Of a stretch of 64,000 nucleotides of DNA, positions 1 through 12,523 are shown piece by piece. Positions within the stretch are counted from its first letter, which is position 1. Every line of letters starts with the position of its first letter. Source of the stretch: Carya illinoinensis. Lineage: Eukaryota; Streptophyta; Magnoliopsida; Fagales; Juglandaceae. Where the stretch lies: NCBI RefSeq assembly GCF_018687715.1, contig NC_056752.1:47347501-47411500 (forward strand). The letters run 5' to 3'. A model generated the notes under the pieces. The model did no database searches, was not told the DNA's origin, and was given only the letters and a program-made list of their open reading frames with translations. Made by a program: the position numbers and the translations under genes.

Positions 1-142
1 ACTAGCAAGCATGTATGTTCCATCAGGAAGATTAACCATCGAAGCCTGATGCAAGACAAAATTGCTCAACAACCATTTTAGAGCTTATTGGACAGCATCT
101 ATAACGAACTACGAATAGGAAAGGCACAGCTGGAATATCCCT

Positions 143-3100
143 CTACACACGGCCATCTTCACCTGTATTTCCATCCTCTGCCCTGCTACCCAGCTTGACA
201 ATATCTTCTACAAGAATCTTTCCATCTGTTGAATTGAAGTTTGACAATGATCCAGTTACTTCATTAATTAATGCGCCCTTAATTGACTATAAGCTTTAAT
301 AAATACTGACAGCATTGTAAAACCAAAACTTGATTATTTGGAAATGCATCCGTGAGTGGCCTTCAAAACTGATGACCAGTAAGAGAGAAAAGAACACAAC
401 AATGTCAAAAATTGTACACAATATCATGATGGAGAAAAGGACTCCTGCTTCTCGCAACTCTATAGCTACAATGAAGCGTATTTGGGTCCTTCGAAGATGC
501 TTCCAGCAAAAAAGGAAAATTGAGATTTAGGTGATACTTGGGAATGAAATGAGATGAAAATTTTGTGAATAGTAGTGAAATGATTTGAGTTAAGATTTTA
601 TTGGGTTTTGGGAAAGGAGAGATAAAGTTGAATAAAAAATATTATAAAGTTAAAATTTTGTTAGAATATAATTTTTTAATATAATTTTTGTTTTGGAATT
701 TGAAAAAGTTGAATTATTTTTGTGTTTTGTTTAGAAGTTTGGAAAAGCTGTAATAATTAGATAAAAATGTTGAAGATTTAATATTAAAAAGTGTTTGTGT
801 TTGAATGATGTTTGAGAAAAAAAAATTATGAGAAATTTTGAGATGAGTTAAAACAAGTTATGTTTTCCAAACAACCCCTAAAACAAAAAAGAAGTTATCA
901 CCAATGAAAGCACACATAAAACATTTGATATTCTTCAAAAATGAAGTACACAATCATTATAACATAACTATCAATAGATAGAATAAAAGAAACTGACCAA
1001 TGTCTTTGGAGAGATTGCTGATGAGCTCTTGGACACCCTCCTTTCCCAGTGTATCCTTCAAGTACATAGCAGCAGATGCAACCTCCTCCGGAGTAACTTT
1101 TCCATCATAATCTCTGCACACATACAGCAACAGTGATATTTTACCACATATAGTTAGCATTAAACATTACAAAAGAGTTAATGATTTGACATATTACCAT
1201 GTTACTATACTGTGGAGTGAGTCTTTCCAAGTGTTTAGAATCCAATTATAACTAAATAAACAAAAAGGAAATGCCAAGATTTGTTGTACAAAATAATGAA
1301 AAGCTACCATGACCAACTGAATCTAAACAGGCTGCTGAATCTAGGAAGGCTGAACCGAGTAGTGCGAACTATTATACTGATGCTGTAATCCAATCAAGTC
1401 AAACTTCAATAGCTACATAGAGTATCTTGCTTCCCAATTAAAGGAGGTCTTCATGCATTGCTAAATATTCTCTCTCTACTCAAACTAGATACATTTCCAA
1501 ATATGGTTATCAATATATAAAATTACTTATAGAGTGCACAATCATGACAACACTAACAAAAAATAATTGAACATGTATGTCACTGATAAAGAAAATTAAG
1601 CATATATACTTCCAGCTGCCAAATCATTACTTAAAAGTATAACAACGCATGCTTTGAGTTGCTTCAGCTTTTCACCAGTACTAAGAATATGCATGTAGGT
1701 GATTTTAATGGCATGGCCCTTCAAGACTTTCTTGCCTCTAGTGTGCCTACCTAAGTGGGGCAGTAGAGTTGTATTTCAGGCTTTGCCATTCTTTGATCAA
1801 TAAAATTGTTTATTTATAAAAAAAAAAGTATATGCATGTAGGTGAACAACCATAGACAGGAGGTCAAAGTTACAAAGGTAGCAAGAATAATGTCATAGCT
1901 TTTGCATTGATAGGACCCATATGCTGGTCCCTAGATTTTCACGAGTCTGAATCCAAAAGTTTGCAATAAAGTTTTGCTTTTGGGATGTCGGAATATTAGT
2001 TCATTGTAAAAGCTCTTTGCAAAATCATGAAATGATGCTGATTCTAAGCAAAATGTCACCTCATTCTCCTGTATTTATTTTAATTTATATATTCTCTGAG
2101 ACTGAAGCATTCAGTTACTCTCCAATCCATAATAAGTAACTTATCTCTGGAACACAAATTGTGGTCATCAGTAACTAGACCATCCAAAAAATCAAATGTT
2201 ATTTCAACCTCTAACTATAAACCATTAGGATCTTTAATCTAGAATGTATTTAGGTGTTCTTTTGTGGAGGAATAAGGCGCCTCCCAAAGCTCTTTTCTTC
2301 ACCTGGACAGCAGCGTTAGGAAAGATTTTGAATACTGATAACTTGCATAAGCATCGGATTATCATTACCGATTGGTGTTGTATGTGTAAGAAATCTGGTG
2401 AGTCAGTGAACCATCTCCTGTTACATTGTGAGACAGCTAGAGCTTTGTGGTATGAAGTTTTCAGTCGAGTAGGGCTAAGCTGGGTAATGCCGGAGTCAGT
2501 GGTTGAGTTATTGGTCAGTTGGGCGATGCCGGGCGGAGATTCACAAATCAAAGCGGTGTGGAAGATGATCCCTATTTGCATTATGTGGTGCATTTGGCAA
2601 GAGCGCAATGAGAGAACATTCGAAGATAAGGAGCGGACATCAGAGGAGCTTCGTTGCTATTTTTTCAGTACTTTATTTCTGTGGACTTTAGCTATAGACT
2701 TCAATGGATTAAATATACATGATTTCCTTGCGACTTCTATAGCGACCTAGATAGGTCTTATCTCTTATATATCATCTTGTGTACTTGGGCTATGCCTATT
2801 ATTATTAATACTACCGTTTACTTATCAAAAAAAATTTAGGTGTTCTTTTGTATACTTCCTGTGTACACGGGCTATGCCTATTTCATTTCGTATGAATAAA
2901 ATTTACTTCTTCCTGATTAAAAAAAAAAATTATAAACCATTAGGAGTTAATCGACCTTACTGCTGAAACTACATAAAAGAACAAATTTTCCGAGTACCAC
3001 ATAAAATTCATCATGATCTTGCGCATTGAAAAGAATATCGAGAGAAAGCAAGACCCATAAACAATTACAAACCTGTCAAGTACTCGCCAACGATCACCGA

Positions 3101-6100
3101 TCTTGGCATCCACATCATCAATTTCCTTTTCAAGATTTTGGAGCATGGCATCAACCTGAAGTATTCAAACAATAGACACGAGTTGGTATCATGTTGCACC
3201 TACCAATAATGCTCATACTAGGTACAGACAAACAAGATAAAAAGTAAAACTCAGGATTGAAAATTCTTACCCTGTCTATGAGTGCTGATGAAACCTCATT
3301 ACCTTCAGTCACTTCAGTAGCATTTTCACTTTCCTCTCGGGCAGCTCTATATGCCTTCAAAGCACCTTTTTCACCACCGGTACCCTCTTTTTCTACCATG
3401 CTATTATAAAGTTCTATCTGGAAGCATCAAGGCAATCACAGTGAGCAAAAACATGAATAACTATTCTCTCATAAATGATCATCAGCAAACACTGATATAA
3501 AGCCAACTATACATAATAGGATTGCCTAATTAGGAACATCAGCTGATGAATCATTCTGGTTGTCAGTAACAGAAAAGACCAAATAATCATATCTGTAACC
3601 ACTTCTTATGCACCCTTGGAACAAACCAAAGAAGAACATAATATTACTTAGAAGCACATATAAAGTGGCTCTTTTTTATGAACATATAAATCAATTACAA
3701 AGATAGTTACAAATCTTACAAGAAAACATAGTATACAGAATAAAGGAAGGATTGAACAGCATTAAACAAAAAGACTAAAATCAAGAGATATGAAAGTATG
3801 GGTGCTTCCTATGGATGAAATAAGCTTTTCTCATACTGGTTTATTCTCCTCAATGCAATTCATCTGATGATTTTACTTGCAATCTTATGCTACTTAGTAC
3901 TCAGAAAAATCCTTAATAATGACCATGAATCAAGCTTCGAAGCCAGCATACAATACAAGTGCTTACCAAATCTTGATCAAGATTCACAATCAAAGTATAT
4001 AAGGGGGAACAAAGGACTACCTCCTTATTTACAAGTCTCAGAAACTCTTCACGTTCTCTACTAACTGACTGCAGAAAAAGAATTTACAGTTTAGACAAGA
4101 GTACAAGAAGTTGTTAAGAAAATAAAACTAACCAAAACTATCTTAATAATTCAAAGCTTTTAATGAAATATCTGGTCCTTACAGATGCAGAAGCTAAAAC
4201 AGCCAATGCACGACTAAGTTCACAAAGGTATTCTTGTTTTTCAAGTGCTCTTTGTCTGGCTTGTTCTTGTGCTCCTCTAGCTGTAGGGTTGATTGTCTCT
4301 TTCAGCGCCAGATCCCCTTGGCTGGCTTTAGATTCCTTCATTCTGGCTTGCTCTTCTTCCTCTTTCTCTTCCTCCTCCTAAAATTTAATTTGAAAAAAAA
4401 AAATTGAGTAATAAAGATAAGTACTTGCAGCTCAAAAAATTGCTTAAGCAGCCAAGAGAATAAAGTCTTGCAGTGTACAAGGCAGCCTTTAGATTTAAAG
4501 CTTAAACTTCATTTGCTACAAGATTCAGATCCCACGCACAGTACTGACACTTAAATTACCATTTTCTCATTCATTCTTAAGTATCTCTTTACTTATTATA
4601 ACCTTCAAAACCAGCCAACAAAAAAAATACTATCTAATTTTAAAAAATAAAATAAAAAGAGACATTTTAATCATTACAGCATTCTCCTCGCAATAGAACT
4701 AGTAGTAATAAGCATTTCAATAGTCAAGTTCCCAGAGCAGCAAATTGGCCTGTGAATTAGGCAAGAATGTGTTGAAAAATATTAGCGAATAACAACCTTG
4801 ATTAGTTCTTCCTGCATCTCAAGGTATTCCAGTTTCCTTCTCCATCCTGACACAGAATCTTCAGATGGCAAAGCTGTAACACCAACAGTATCTGTAACCT
4901 CATCTGGCAGAGAAGAGATTGTAGCTTGGAGAGCTTCCTCCAGTCTCAATTTCCCGGACACAACAAATGCCCTGCATATACATCAACTGAATAAAGAGGC
5001 CATAGAGTCAAACGTGCAAAAAGTTGAGCAGGAAGACTCATGGGGCATTTAAGTACCTGGAAAGGATCAAAAGAGATGATGGCAGAGAATGATTGAGGGA
5101 CAAATCCAACCAATCACGAAGCTGCATGAGAAGTTCACAGTTCAAACTAAATAATTAATGAAATGACATTTTATTTTTTTCTTTTTTATTTTAATTTAAT
5201 GAAAAAAAAAAGTAAGAGGTACTATCTTCTTTGGATGATTGACAACAAATCTGGAGGATCACGTATAGCTATCACATTAGTTTGCTTTAAGCAACTTAGA
5301 CATTTTTTAACATGCCAACTCCCCCTTCTTTTCCCAAAACCTTATTTTCTTTCAGTGCAAAAATAAGATGGTGGGAGGGTGGATGCAGCTTGAATTTTTC
5401 AGCGTTTCAGTTCCATTTGGCATGACTTATAGCTGATCCCTGATGGTGCAAACATAATTCACACCCAGGTTTGCAAACCCCATGCAATGCTTCAGCCACT
5501 TACATAGAGACAGGGTGAAATAACTAAGCATGTTTTAAAGGGGAAAAACCTGTTGACGCATTTCTTCCACTGAAAGATCTCCAAGCATGCCTCGCTCCCT
5601 ACAATCCTCACGAAGTTCAGCTTCTGAAAGGGACTCCACACCCTCTGCTTGAATCAATTTATCATCAGCCTTAATCCTATAGAGAGACAGAGAAGGGGAA
5701 GGAGGGAGGGATTCAATCAATTCACTGTTGTCAGTAAACAATTCACTCTTGTATTTAGTATTTTAAGTACAATATTTGGCACATAAGGTTGAAGATTCTT
5801 GTGGTAAGTATCAGTACCTATCAGACTATTAATATTAAGAGATCAGAATATAAATTTTTACAGTTTTACTGATGATTCAGATATCAATCACAAGAAGACA
5901 GAATGAAAACGAGGTAATAACAATGAATCTACTCTGGAAAAAGGATTTTTTTTTTAATAAGAACTCTGGAAATGGATTTTGAAGGGCCTTTCCCCTGGGG
6001 GTAGGGAAATCATGAAAAATACTTAACAATAATGCCAAAGAAGAAAATGAAGACCATCTCTGAAACATTATCAACACACATTATATGTATATGAGAAATT

Positions 6101-7130
6101 TGAGATACCTTTAGCACACAATATGACATTCACATTGCAAAAACTTTAGAAGTCAGAAATTTAGAGTAGAAAAGAGTCTTCATTGCCAGTGGAAAGTGAC
6201 CCACTTCAAGTATCTTTATAATTTCCCAGAGGTAAAAGGTGAGTTTGTGAACTCCCGATCAATGACATTATCCACTCTCTAAGTAATCTTACGTCAAAAT
6301 CAACCAAACAAAATTGTATCTCACACATGCTCAGAACCGTTTATTCCATTGACTTGCATCAAAAGTCGCCATGTCAAATTCCAAACCACTTAAAAGCTGA
6401 CCATGAAACAACTGAGAACCTACTATATAACTTTCAGATAGGCAGCACAACACTCCTACACTCGTGTTTCATAAAGAAATGATGAAATCATTGCAAACAT
6501 AAAAAAATAAAAGTTGCTAATGATGTCAAAGCATGTATCTCACCGCTGGAGTCTTTTCCGGAGCATGTAACGTAAGTGTGCATCCATAAAACTAAATTTG
6601 AATAATTTTGTGTCGATTCCCATGTATTTGCACATACTAAGTAACCGAGGCCTGATAGCAGCAAAAGAGGCATAAGCAGAGAAATTATGATTGCAATCCA
6701 GGTGGCAGCCTAATGGTATTTGATATCACTGAAAAAGTGGGGAAGAAAAATCTTCATGTATCCCAGCAATCATGATGACAACCTGCTGATATTATCTAGA
6801 GTAAGTTCATCATTAAACAACTTAGCGAAGCCCAAAATTTCTTCATTAGAAACAAGGGTGCCCCTTCTAACCTGCATATGAATAAAAGGCATAGATGTTA
6901 AACAAAGAAAGAAAAGAAGAAAACCATGGAGGACCATGAAACTGAAATCCTAACCCTGTTCAAAAACTCATCAAGATCTTCTGCTGTTTTTCTAATTTCT
7001 CCGCTCTGTGAGTTCTGAACTTCCTTTGCCATTTCTTTCGCAGTGTCCTGAAGGAACTTGGCGTATTCCATTCTTGCATTTAGCCTCCTTTTCAATGCTT
7101 CCTACATATTGAGCCATTTAGGTTAAACCA

Positions 7131-7194
<64 letters not shown>

Positions 7195-8894
7195 CACTAT
7201 TTTATAAGTAAAAATTTATTAATAGGCGTAACAAGTACAGTGTGTATACAAGAGAAAACACCTAGCTAGGATGCAGAAATAGATACAAGGAAAGCTTGAA
7301 CATTAAGCCCAGGATAGGAAAATGATCCGAACAACGTCAAGTCCCACTGTTATGGGAAATACATTTTTTTCTTTGTTCCCACAAGAAATGGCTCAAAATA
7401 ATGGTCAGCAATGTTATACCCATCATTCATCTAGAGGCCTTATATTATGCAGCAATTATGGTCAGGAATGTTAAACTCATCATTTAAAGACTGACTTTCT
7501 AGCTTTATTCCATGGTTAGTTCCTCAATTCTGCTGCAATGGGGTCATAGTAATAAACATATTTCTAGCATATCCATCTTTCCACTAAAAATCACCACAAG
7601 ACCTTTACCAGAGTTAGCGAAGGCTCCTGTCTAAAAGCAACATCTTCCAGAGCGAAAGGTTTAAACTAGAAGGGCACATCCTCCAGGTACCAAGGTGTTG
7701 ATGACCTGGGGATGAAAATGTTCTACTTCATAACCAAACCCAACCATTACTTTAGTTCCAGAAGAGACATTCCAGACAGGAACATCATGACAACAGCAAG
7801 AAAAAAGCAGAGGTGAAAGTTATAACATCATTCAAATTATTAAGTGAAAAAAAAGATAGAATTCTAGCAACACCCATTGCAACCAGTACCTGCTCCTTCA
7901 TCTTATCTTGAAAAGTTGATGGCAACATGTTGGGAAATAATTTCAGAAATACCGGCAATAGAAGTTCCATGAATGGAACAATGATAAAAACTGCAAAAGG
8001 AACTAGCCTAAAAATATCCGCTGTGGTTCGTGTTAGTTGTTGTCTCTCCCTTCTAGAGAGACTCTTTCCACCAGCAAGTTTTAACAGCAATCTTGAACTG
8101 ATCCTCATGTCAACCCAGAGTAGCTTAGTACCCAACCAATAATGTTGCAAAGTTGATATAAATTCATCTTTCCAGTGAACAAGTTTCTTGGCCCAGTCTG
8201 CCCTGCAGGAAGGATTAGCAAACCAAACAAGCATCACATGTAAGATTCTGTTGGTTATGTTTTTCCTCAGAATATAAATCCGTCATTTGGAGGAGTCTAA
8301 CCTGCTCATAGAAGCTACAGCTTGCAAAGCCGGACCAATCCCCAAAAATGTGGCCCAGACTCTACGCAAACCTGATTTAGCAACCTTCTGAGGCTCTTGC
8401 AACTGTTTGGCCTTCGCTTTGGCTTTTGCAGTACTCAAACCTTCGACAGCTTGATCACATTCCTCTGGAGATGCTTCCTTTCTGTTTTTAGCAACCATTT
8501 CTTCATTTTCCTCATCGTCACTGCCCATTTTGGGTTGTTTGGCTGCAGCTGTTGAAGCATTTCGAATTGACTGTGGCGTCAATCCCATGTCCATAAGAGA
8601 AACGTATTCTGACCTTCCATTCCCAAAACCCGAAATTGTATTTCTATAACAGCTATGCCTAAGTTTTCCAAGAACCGACAAGCTTAATAATCCCTCTCTT
8701 GCTACCGAAACTTTATCCCTATCCTTCACACAACTAAAATAAGTAGCGGGGTCACCGGACCAAGAACTCTGTGAATCAAAATTATGCATAGGATGCCTGT
8801 GACCGATACATGGGAAACTTTGAATTGAGTAAGTGGAGGCATTCACATAATCATAAATGAACCTCTTCCTTCTCAATATTGCTCTGGAAGCCAT
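143..8894 (-). CDS. LETM1: LETM1-like mitochondrial proton/cation exchanger, 14 coding exons
   Basis: Inner-membrane protein of the LETM1 family, which exchanges K+ or Ca2+ for protons and supports mitochondrial volume and translation. Exons read on the minus strand: 8302-8894, 7890-8202, 6955-7101, 6783-6871, 6544-6651, 5550-5676, 5057-5121, 4797-4971, 4183-4377, 4021-4068, 3271-3417, 3073-3155, 998-1113, 143-225. All have GT/AG borders and sum to 2289 nt (762 aa plus TAG). The N-terminus is basic and Arg-rich (MASRAILRRKRF), as in a mitochondrial presequence. Exon 2 holds the LETM1 core with one hydrophobic segment at about residues 263-287 (LVPFAVFIIVPFMELLLPVF). A Glu-rich coiled coil follows in exons 8-9. 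An EF-hand-type loop DRDYDGKVTPEE lies at about 696-707, split by the exon 12/13 junction. A likely 5'UTR exon starts near 10300, so the gene may begin at about 10.48 kb. Introns carry several LINE insertions. Family assignment is firm; the exact ion transported is not readable. Confidence 0.93.
535..885. repeat. Dispersed AT-rich repeat (GAGATGAGATG family), copy 1
   Basis: Lies in the last intron of the LETM1-like gene. It shares the pattern 'gaGATGAGATGaaaa ... gttgaattattt..tgttttgt..aaaa..ataatgat' with stretches near 10.9, 11.1, 18.2, 20.7, 20.9, 43.6, 52.3 and 54.6 kb. Several of those copies begin and end with TTTGGATA/TATCCAAA-like arms. No coding capacity; probably a non-autonomous DNA transposon. 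Confidence 0.5.
1703..1829 (+). mobile_element. 5'-truncated LINE tail with target-site duplication
   Basis: A 127-bp non-LTR retrotransposon 3' end finishing in a poly-A run. It is flanked by direct repeats ATATGCATGTAGGTGA at 1687-1702 and 1830-1845. The body matches the 3' tail of the larger LINE fragment at 2266-2833 (aatgg.. catg..cttcaagactttcttgc). Located in the LETM1 intron between exons 12 and 13. Confidence 0.8.
2231..2930 (+). mobile_element. LINE tail (outer) interrupted by a second LINE, flanked by TSD
   Basis: The outer element is bounded by direct repeats TATAAACCATTAGGA at 2216-2230 and 2931-2945 and ends in poly-A at about 2919-2929. Its own sequence is only 2231-2265 plus 2852-2930. 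A second LINE fragment (2266-2833) sits inside it. Same intron as the LINE tail at 1703. Confidence 0.78.
2266..2833 (+). mobile_element. LINE fragment with zf-RVT domain (inner insertion)
   Basis: 5'-truncated non-LTR retrotransposon. The open frame to 2750 encodes the C-terminal zinc-binding region found downstream of plant LINE reverse transcriptases (WCCMCKKSGESVNHLLLHC, then [14 protein letters not shown]). It ends with a short poly-A and is flanked by direct repeats ATTTAGGTGTTCTTTTGT at 2248-2265 and 2834-2851. No catalytic RT motif remains, so it is immobile. Confidence 0.85.
7133..7190. repeat. (GA)n microsatellite
   Basis: About 29 uninterrupted GA units in the LETM1 intron just upstream of exon 3. 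Confidence 0.95.
7195..7330 (-). mobile_element. Probable LINE 3' tail, minus orientation
   Basis: Starts 'attttataagtaaaaatttattaataggcgtaacaagtacagtgtgtatacaag', the reverse complement of the local LINE 3' ends (a 'tgtatacac..gtacttgtt..gcctatta..aaa' tail). No clear target duplication was seen because the GA repeat borders it. Confidence 0.4.
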
Positions 8895-9349
8895 TATCCA
8901 ACTCCTCTATCTTCACCAACAGAAACTCATTCACACTTCTCAATAAGCCACCAAGGTAAGCAGCTATATAGTCACATTCACAAAATTACAAATCAAGACC
9001 ATGATATAAAAACAAAAGGCAAACAGAATGACATTAATACAGTGTCTTCATCAGAAAAAATCAATGCACTGCACTAAAACCTCATATAACATATTTCTTC
9101 ATCAGATTGAATCATGTAAGAAAAACTTAAATTGACAAGAATACCAGGTTTAAGATCATCAATCTGTTTGCTATGACACATAGAAAATGACATTTGTTAT
9201 GTGAATTATTACAGGTCATTTCTACACTTTATGCATTCCAAAAATTTTGCAGTTAAAAACAGAACAAGAATATATATATTGATAAAACTGTATTGACACA
9301 CGGAGGAGAAGTAAAAGAAAGATTACGTCCAGTATTTATTTTGATAGGT

Positions 9350-9381
9350 AATTCCGTTTACTTATAAAAAAAAATAAAAAA
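9350..9381 (+). mobile_element. 32-bp LINE tail with 16-bp TSD
   Basis: The insert is 'taattccgtttacttata' plus A-rich tail. Flanking direct repeats ATTTATTTTGATAGGT lie at 9334-9349 and 9382-9397. The insert equals the last bases of the LINE family seen at 2.8 kb (ccgtttacttatc-An). Lies in the presumed 5'UTR intron of the LETM1-like gene. Confidence 0.75.
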
Positions 9382-9721
9382 ATTTATTTTGATAGGTGAG
9401 AAACAATGAAAGTTACAAATGTGGACAAGCAACAATCGAATCGCCAATAAAAAGAGATACGACCGAAAAGATAGCTCGGCCATTGATTTTTTGCTTTACC
9501 TCAATGTTCTTCTAAACCAGGAGACACAGAACTGGCTCCCTTTTTCTCTTACACCGAACAGAGGCTTTGATTTGAAAACAAAAAAAATCCCAAATATGAG
9601 CGGTTACCAGACGAGTTTAAGTAATACCAAACGCCCAAAGGAAAACCTAGCCCTTAAATTTCAATCGGCTGTAGAGAAGATCGGAAGCGCGAAAATGCAA
9701 TTCATTATGAAAAATAAATAT

Positions 9722-9743
9722 ATTTTTTTTTTTTTTTGATAAG
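9722..9743 (-). mobile_element. 22-bp LINE tail (minus) with 20-bp TSD
   Basis: A poly-T stretch followed by GATAAGT is the reverse complement of ACTTATC-An, the LINE terminus. It is flanked by perfect direct repeats TCATTATGAAAAATAAATAT at 9702-9721 and 9744-9763. Confidence 0.75.
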
Positions 9744-10302
9744 TCATTATGAAAAATAAATATTAAATTATGAAACGATAACAAGTGTACACGATATTAA
9801 TAAAATTTTTCAAACTTGTAATCGTTTTTTCCTTGGATTGAAATGCAACCAAAAAGAGCGAAACTCAAATAAATACTTCCAAGCGATGATAAAACTAATA
9901 ATATAATTTTAGAGGGAATTTCATCAGGGAAAAAACTTAAGGAACTCCAGATATCTAATTATCAACCTCAAATTTTCAGAATTAGGTGACGAAAACATAA
10001 ATATTAGACACTTAAGAATACAAAGAAATTCAATACAACAACATCAGCTCCCGAAATCGAAAATCAAAATCTTTATCATACGCATGAAACTTGTTACGTA
10101 ATAAACATCGACAAGAGTCACAAGACTCGCATTAAGTTGAATAAAATTGGCTCAAATAAAACTCAAAAGGTCTATAAACCTATAACTAGAGAAATCGAAT
10201 CCTAAATCGCGTTTCAGGAAATAAAAAATAAAAAATTCTTGCAATCTTCAAACAGAGAGTTCAGTTCAGAATTGTGACGAAGATGACAGCGTATACACTT
10301 AC

Positions 10303-10480
10303 ATTGTTTGAGAGAAATCAAAATCGGAGGTCGAAGAATCAACGACTCTTAGAGAGGGAGGGGGGACGACAGAGAGAAGGTCTAAGCAGGAAGGAAATGA
10401 GAAAGGTTTTAGAGAGGGTTAAGACTTATGAAGCTAGCTGTAAGCGAAGTTCCATTCGGCTGCTTCGGGGGATAGCTTAC
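10303..10480 (-). other. Probable 5'UTR exon of the LETM1-like gene
   Basis: On the minus strand a good donor (CAAACAAT then GTAAGT) ends a non-coding stretch at about 10303. The likely acceptor lies near 8920-8950, just upstream of the ATG at 8894. A palindromic ACGACGTCGT with an ACGT core lies just upstream at about 10481-10490 and could be a promoter element. Inference from splice-site appearance only; the 5' end is not defined. Confidence 0.4.
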
Positions 10481-10564
10481 ACGACGTCGTATGGATGATC
10501 TTATTTACTACAGTAGTCCCCAAAAGAATCGGTGGGAACCTCTTCTTTATTTGGTTGGAAAAGA

Positions 10565-10736
10565 GTTTTGTTATATACAAGCACAGTCGCATATTAATCT
10601 ATGTACTAATACTAATTTATTCATACTTAAAATTTAAATTAATACTGTTTTCAATAAAATCTACTTTTTGACCAATCACATCACATTGGTACACATATTA
10701 ATGCATAATTATACTTGCAACTATATTTTTCTATTA
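10565..10736. repeat. MITE family M1, copy 1
   Basis: About 170 bp of the form 'TTGTTATATACAAG..ATTAATCT.TGTACTAAT ... AAATCTACTTTTTGACCAATCACATCA ... TAATTATACTTGCAACTATATTTTTC'. The same unit recurs at about 21761, 55249, 61009, 61395 and 61672. Ends are inverted relative to each other (ATAGTTGTGCACTAATCTGT type arms, best seen in the 61672 copy). Confidence 0.65.
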
Positions 10737-10899
10737 TTTAATTCATTGTTGCGTTCGCATGTCTAAGAATACGTTAGTTCTTCTTCAATTAATTGAGTTA
10801 TATCATGAGAGTCACAAAATCTGAACCAAATATTAGAGTTATTTTCTTAAATCTTGATCCAAAATTATTTGGAGTCGATTTTAAAGTCCAAAGTAGTTA

Positions 10900-11083
10900 G
10901 ATGCCATTTGGATAATGAATGGAGATGAGATGAAAATTGAATAAAATATTAGTATAATATTAATTTTTATATTATTATTATTTTAAGATTTAAAAAAGTT
11001 AAATTATTTATTACATTTTGTATAAAAATTTAAAAAATTATAATAATGAGATGAAATAAAACACTTATTATATCCAAATTGGA
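10900..11083. repeat. GAGATGAGATG-family repeat, copy 2
   Basis: Begins 'catttggataatgaatggagatgagatg' and closes 'ttattatatccaaattgg', giving short inverted ends TTTGGATA/TATCCAAA. Non-coding. Confidence 0.5.
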
Positions 11084-11167
11084 CTTGCCTATTTTGTTTT
11101 CACATAACAGATTAAATGAATTGAGTTGAGAGTCAAAAATTAAATAAAATATTGTTATAATATATTA

Positions 11168-11318
11168 TTTTAATATTATTTTTAATTTAGAATTTGAAAA
11201 AGATGAATTGTTTTTTTTATGTCAAATTTGATAAAATTATAATTTTAATATTATTTTTAATTTAGAATTTGAAAAAGATGAATTATTTTTTTTTATGTCA
11301 AATTTGATAAAATTATAA
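11168..11318. repeat. 75-bp tandem duplication
   Basis: Copy 1 is at 11168-11242 and copy 2 at about 11243-11318, starting 'ttttaatattatttttaatt' and running through 'gtcaaatttgataaaattata'. They are nearly identical and lie inside a GAGATGAGATG-family repeat. Confidence 0.8.
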
Positions 11319-12523
11319 TAATTAGATGAGTTGAGAAGTGTTGTGAAAATAAACGACTTTCTCACTTCCTAAAATCTAGGTATTGATCTTCGTCGACCAA
11401 CTCTTGTTATAATATTAATTATCCACAAGTTGATATGCTAAACCATAGCTCTTCCTCGAATTTATTTCATTATACATAGAAAGGGACTGTGCCCGCTCCT
11501 ACAGAGGACAGAGATATACATTTTACTTTGTTCACTCTGCATTGTTTCCCCATATTAATTACACAATATGAAACTCCAAAACCTCGATTCGAAGAAAATC
11601 CCTTGATATCATCTCTCTTTTCCTTTCCCAGTGGAACTGAGTGCTTGTCCGTTCCTCTTTGTTATTATTATATTATCATGATTGCCGAGACCTCCTCTTA
11701 AATCCTACACATAATTGCATCATTCCCCCATTAGGCGAAGAGATCAAAAGAGAACGACATTACATTTAGTATTGGAATTATTAGTAACCTAGAGTGCATT
11801 GAGGAATCTACTATAATTGACATTCTACATGAATTTAGTGCACAATGCATATATTCCCCCACGCTATGAATAAGCCATGATGGCACCATAGGCTCCATTG
11901 GAAAATATTAATATCAAAATTCAAGTAATCTCTCTCTATTAGAAAATTTATATCCCAAGCAGTACTGGTTTGGTGGAATGAGACAGATTCTTTTCAGCTA
12001 GAATTTGTTGTAGTTTGAGATTTCCGGACGTGGTAAGTTTCGGAATACATACGAGTATATAATGTCACAGATATCCATCTTACCGACCGTACTCTATTGC
12101 ACAATCATCTCGGTGCATCAGGTGAACTCAGATTAAACTGTATTCGTTACTTTTCTTGTGCTTTCACATTTTCACCTGAAAACTTGCCAACATATATATC
12201 TTTGGGAGCCTGTTTCAACTTTACCTAGTAAAAGTTTTTCATGAGGAATTGGTACCAGTGTTCCAATTTATCACTTAAATGAAGAAACAACCTCAACTTG
12301 GTTTTACTTAGGACAGTTAAGTCTAGTCTATTGATTATAAGCTAAACCCACACATTGAAGATGTGCAAGATTGCCTCCCTAATCGCAGGTATGCAAGGAT
12401 AATTTTACTTATCAGGCTATGACCTCAAGAATGGTTATCAAGGTATATTCCAAGTTTCTTATATGGATTTCTTCAGGGCAATCAAGTACAAAAAAGAACA
12501 TAGAGATAATTGGTAAGAGAAAC

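Larger units (their letters stand above)
10500..12523. other. Intergenic region, AT-rich repeats only
   Basis: Between the LETM1-like promoter and the kinase 3' end. It holds a MITE (10565-10736), two copies of the GAGATGAGATG repeat (about 10900-11083 and 11110-11360) and a local 75-bp tandem duplication. From 11.4 to 12.5 kb I see no gene or recognisable repeat. Confidence 0.6.
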
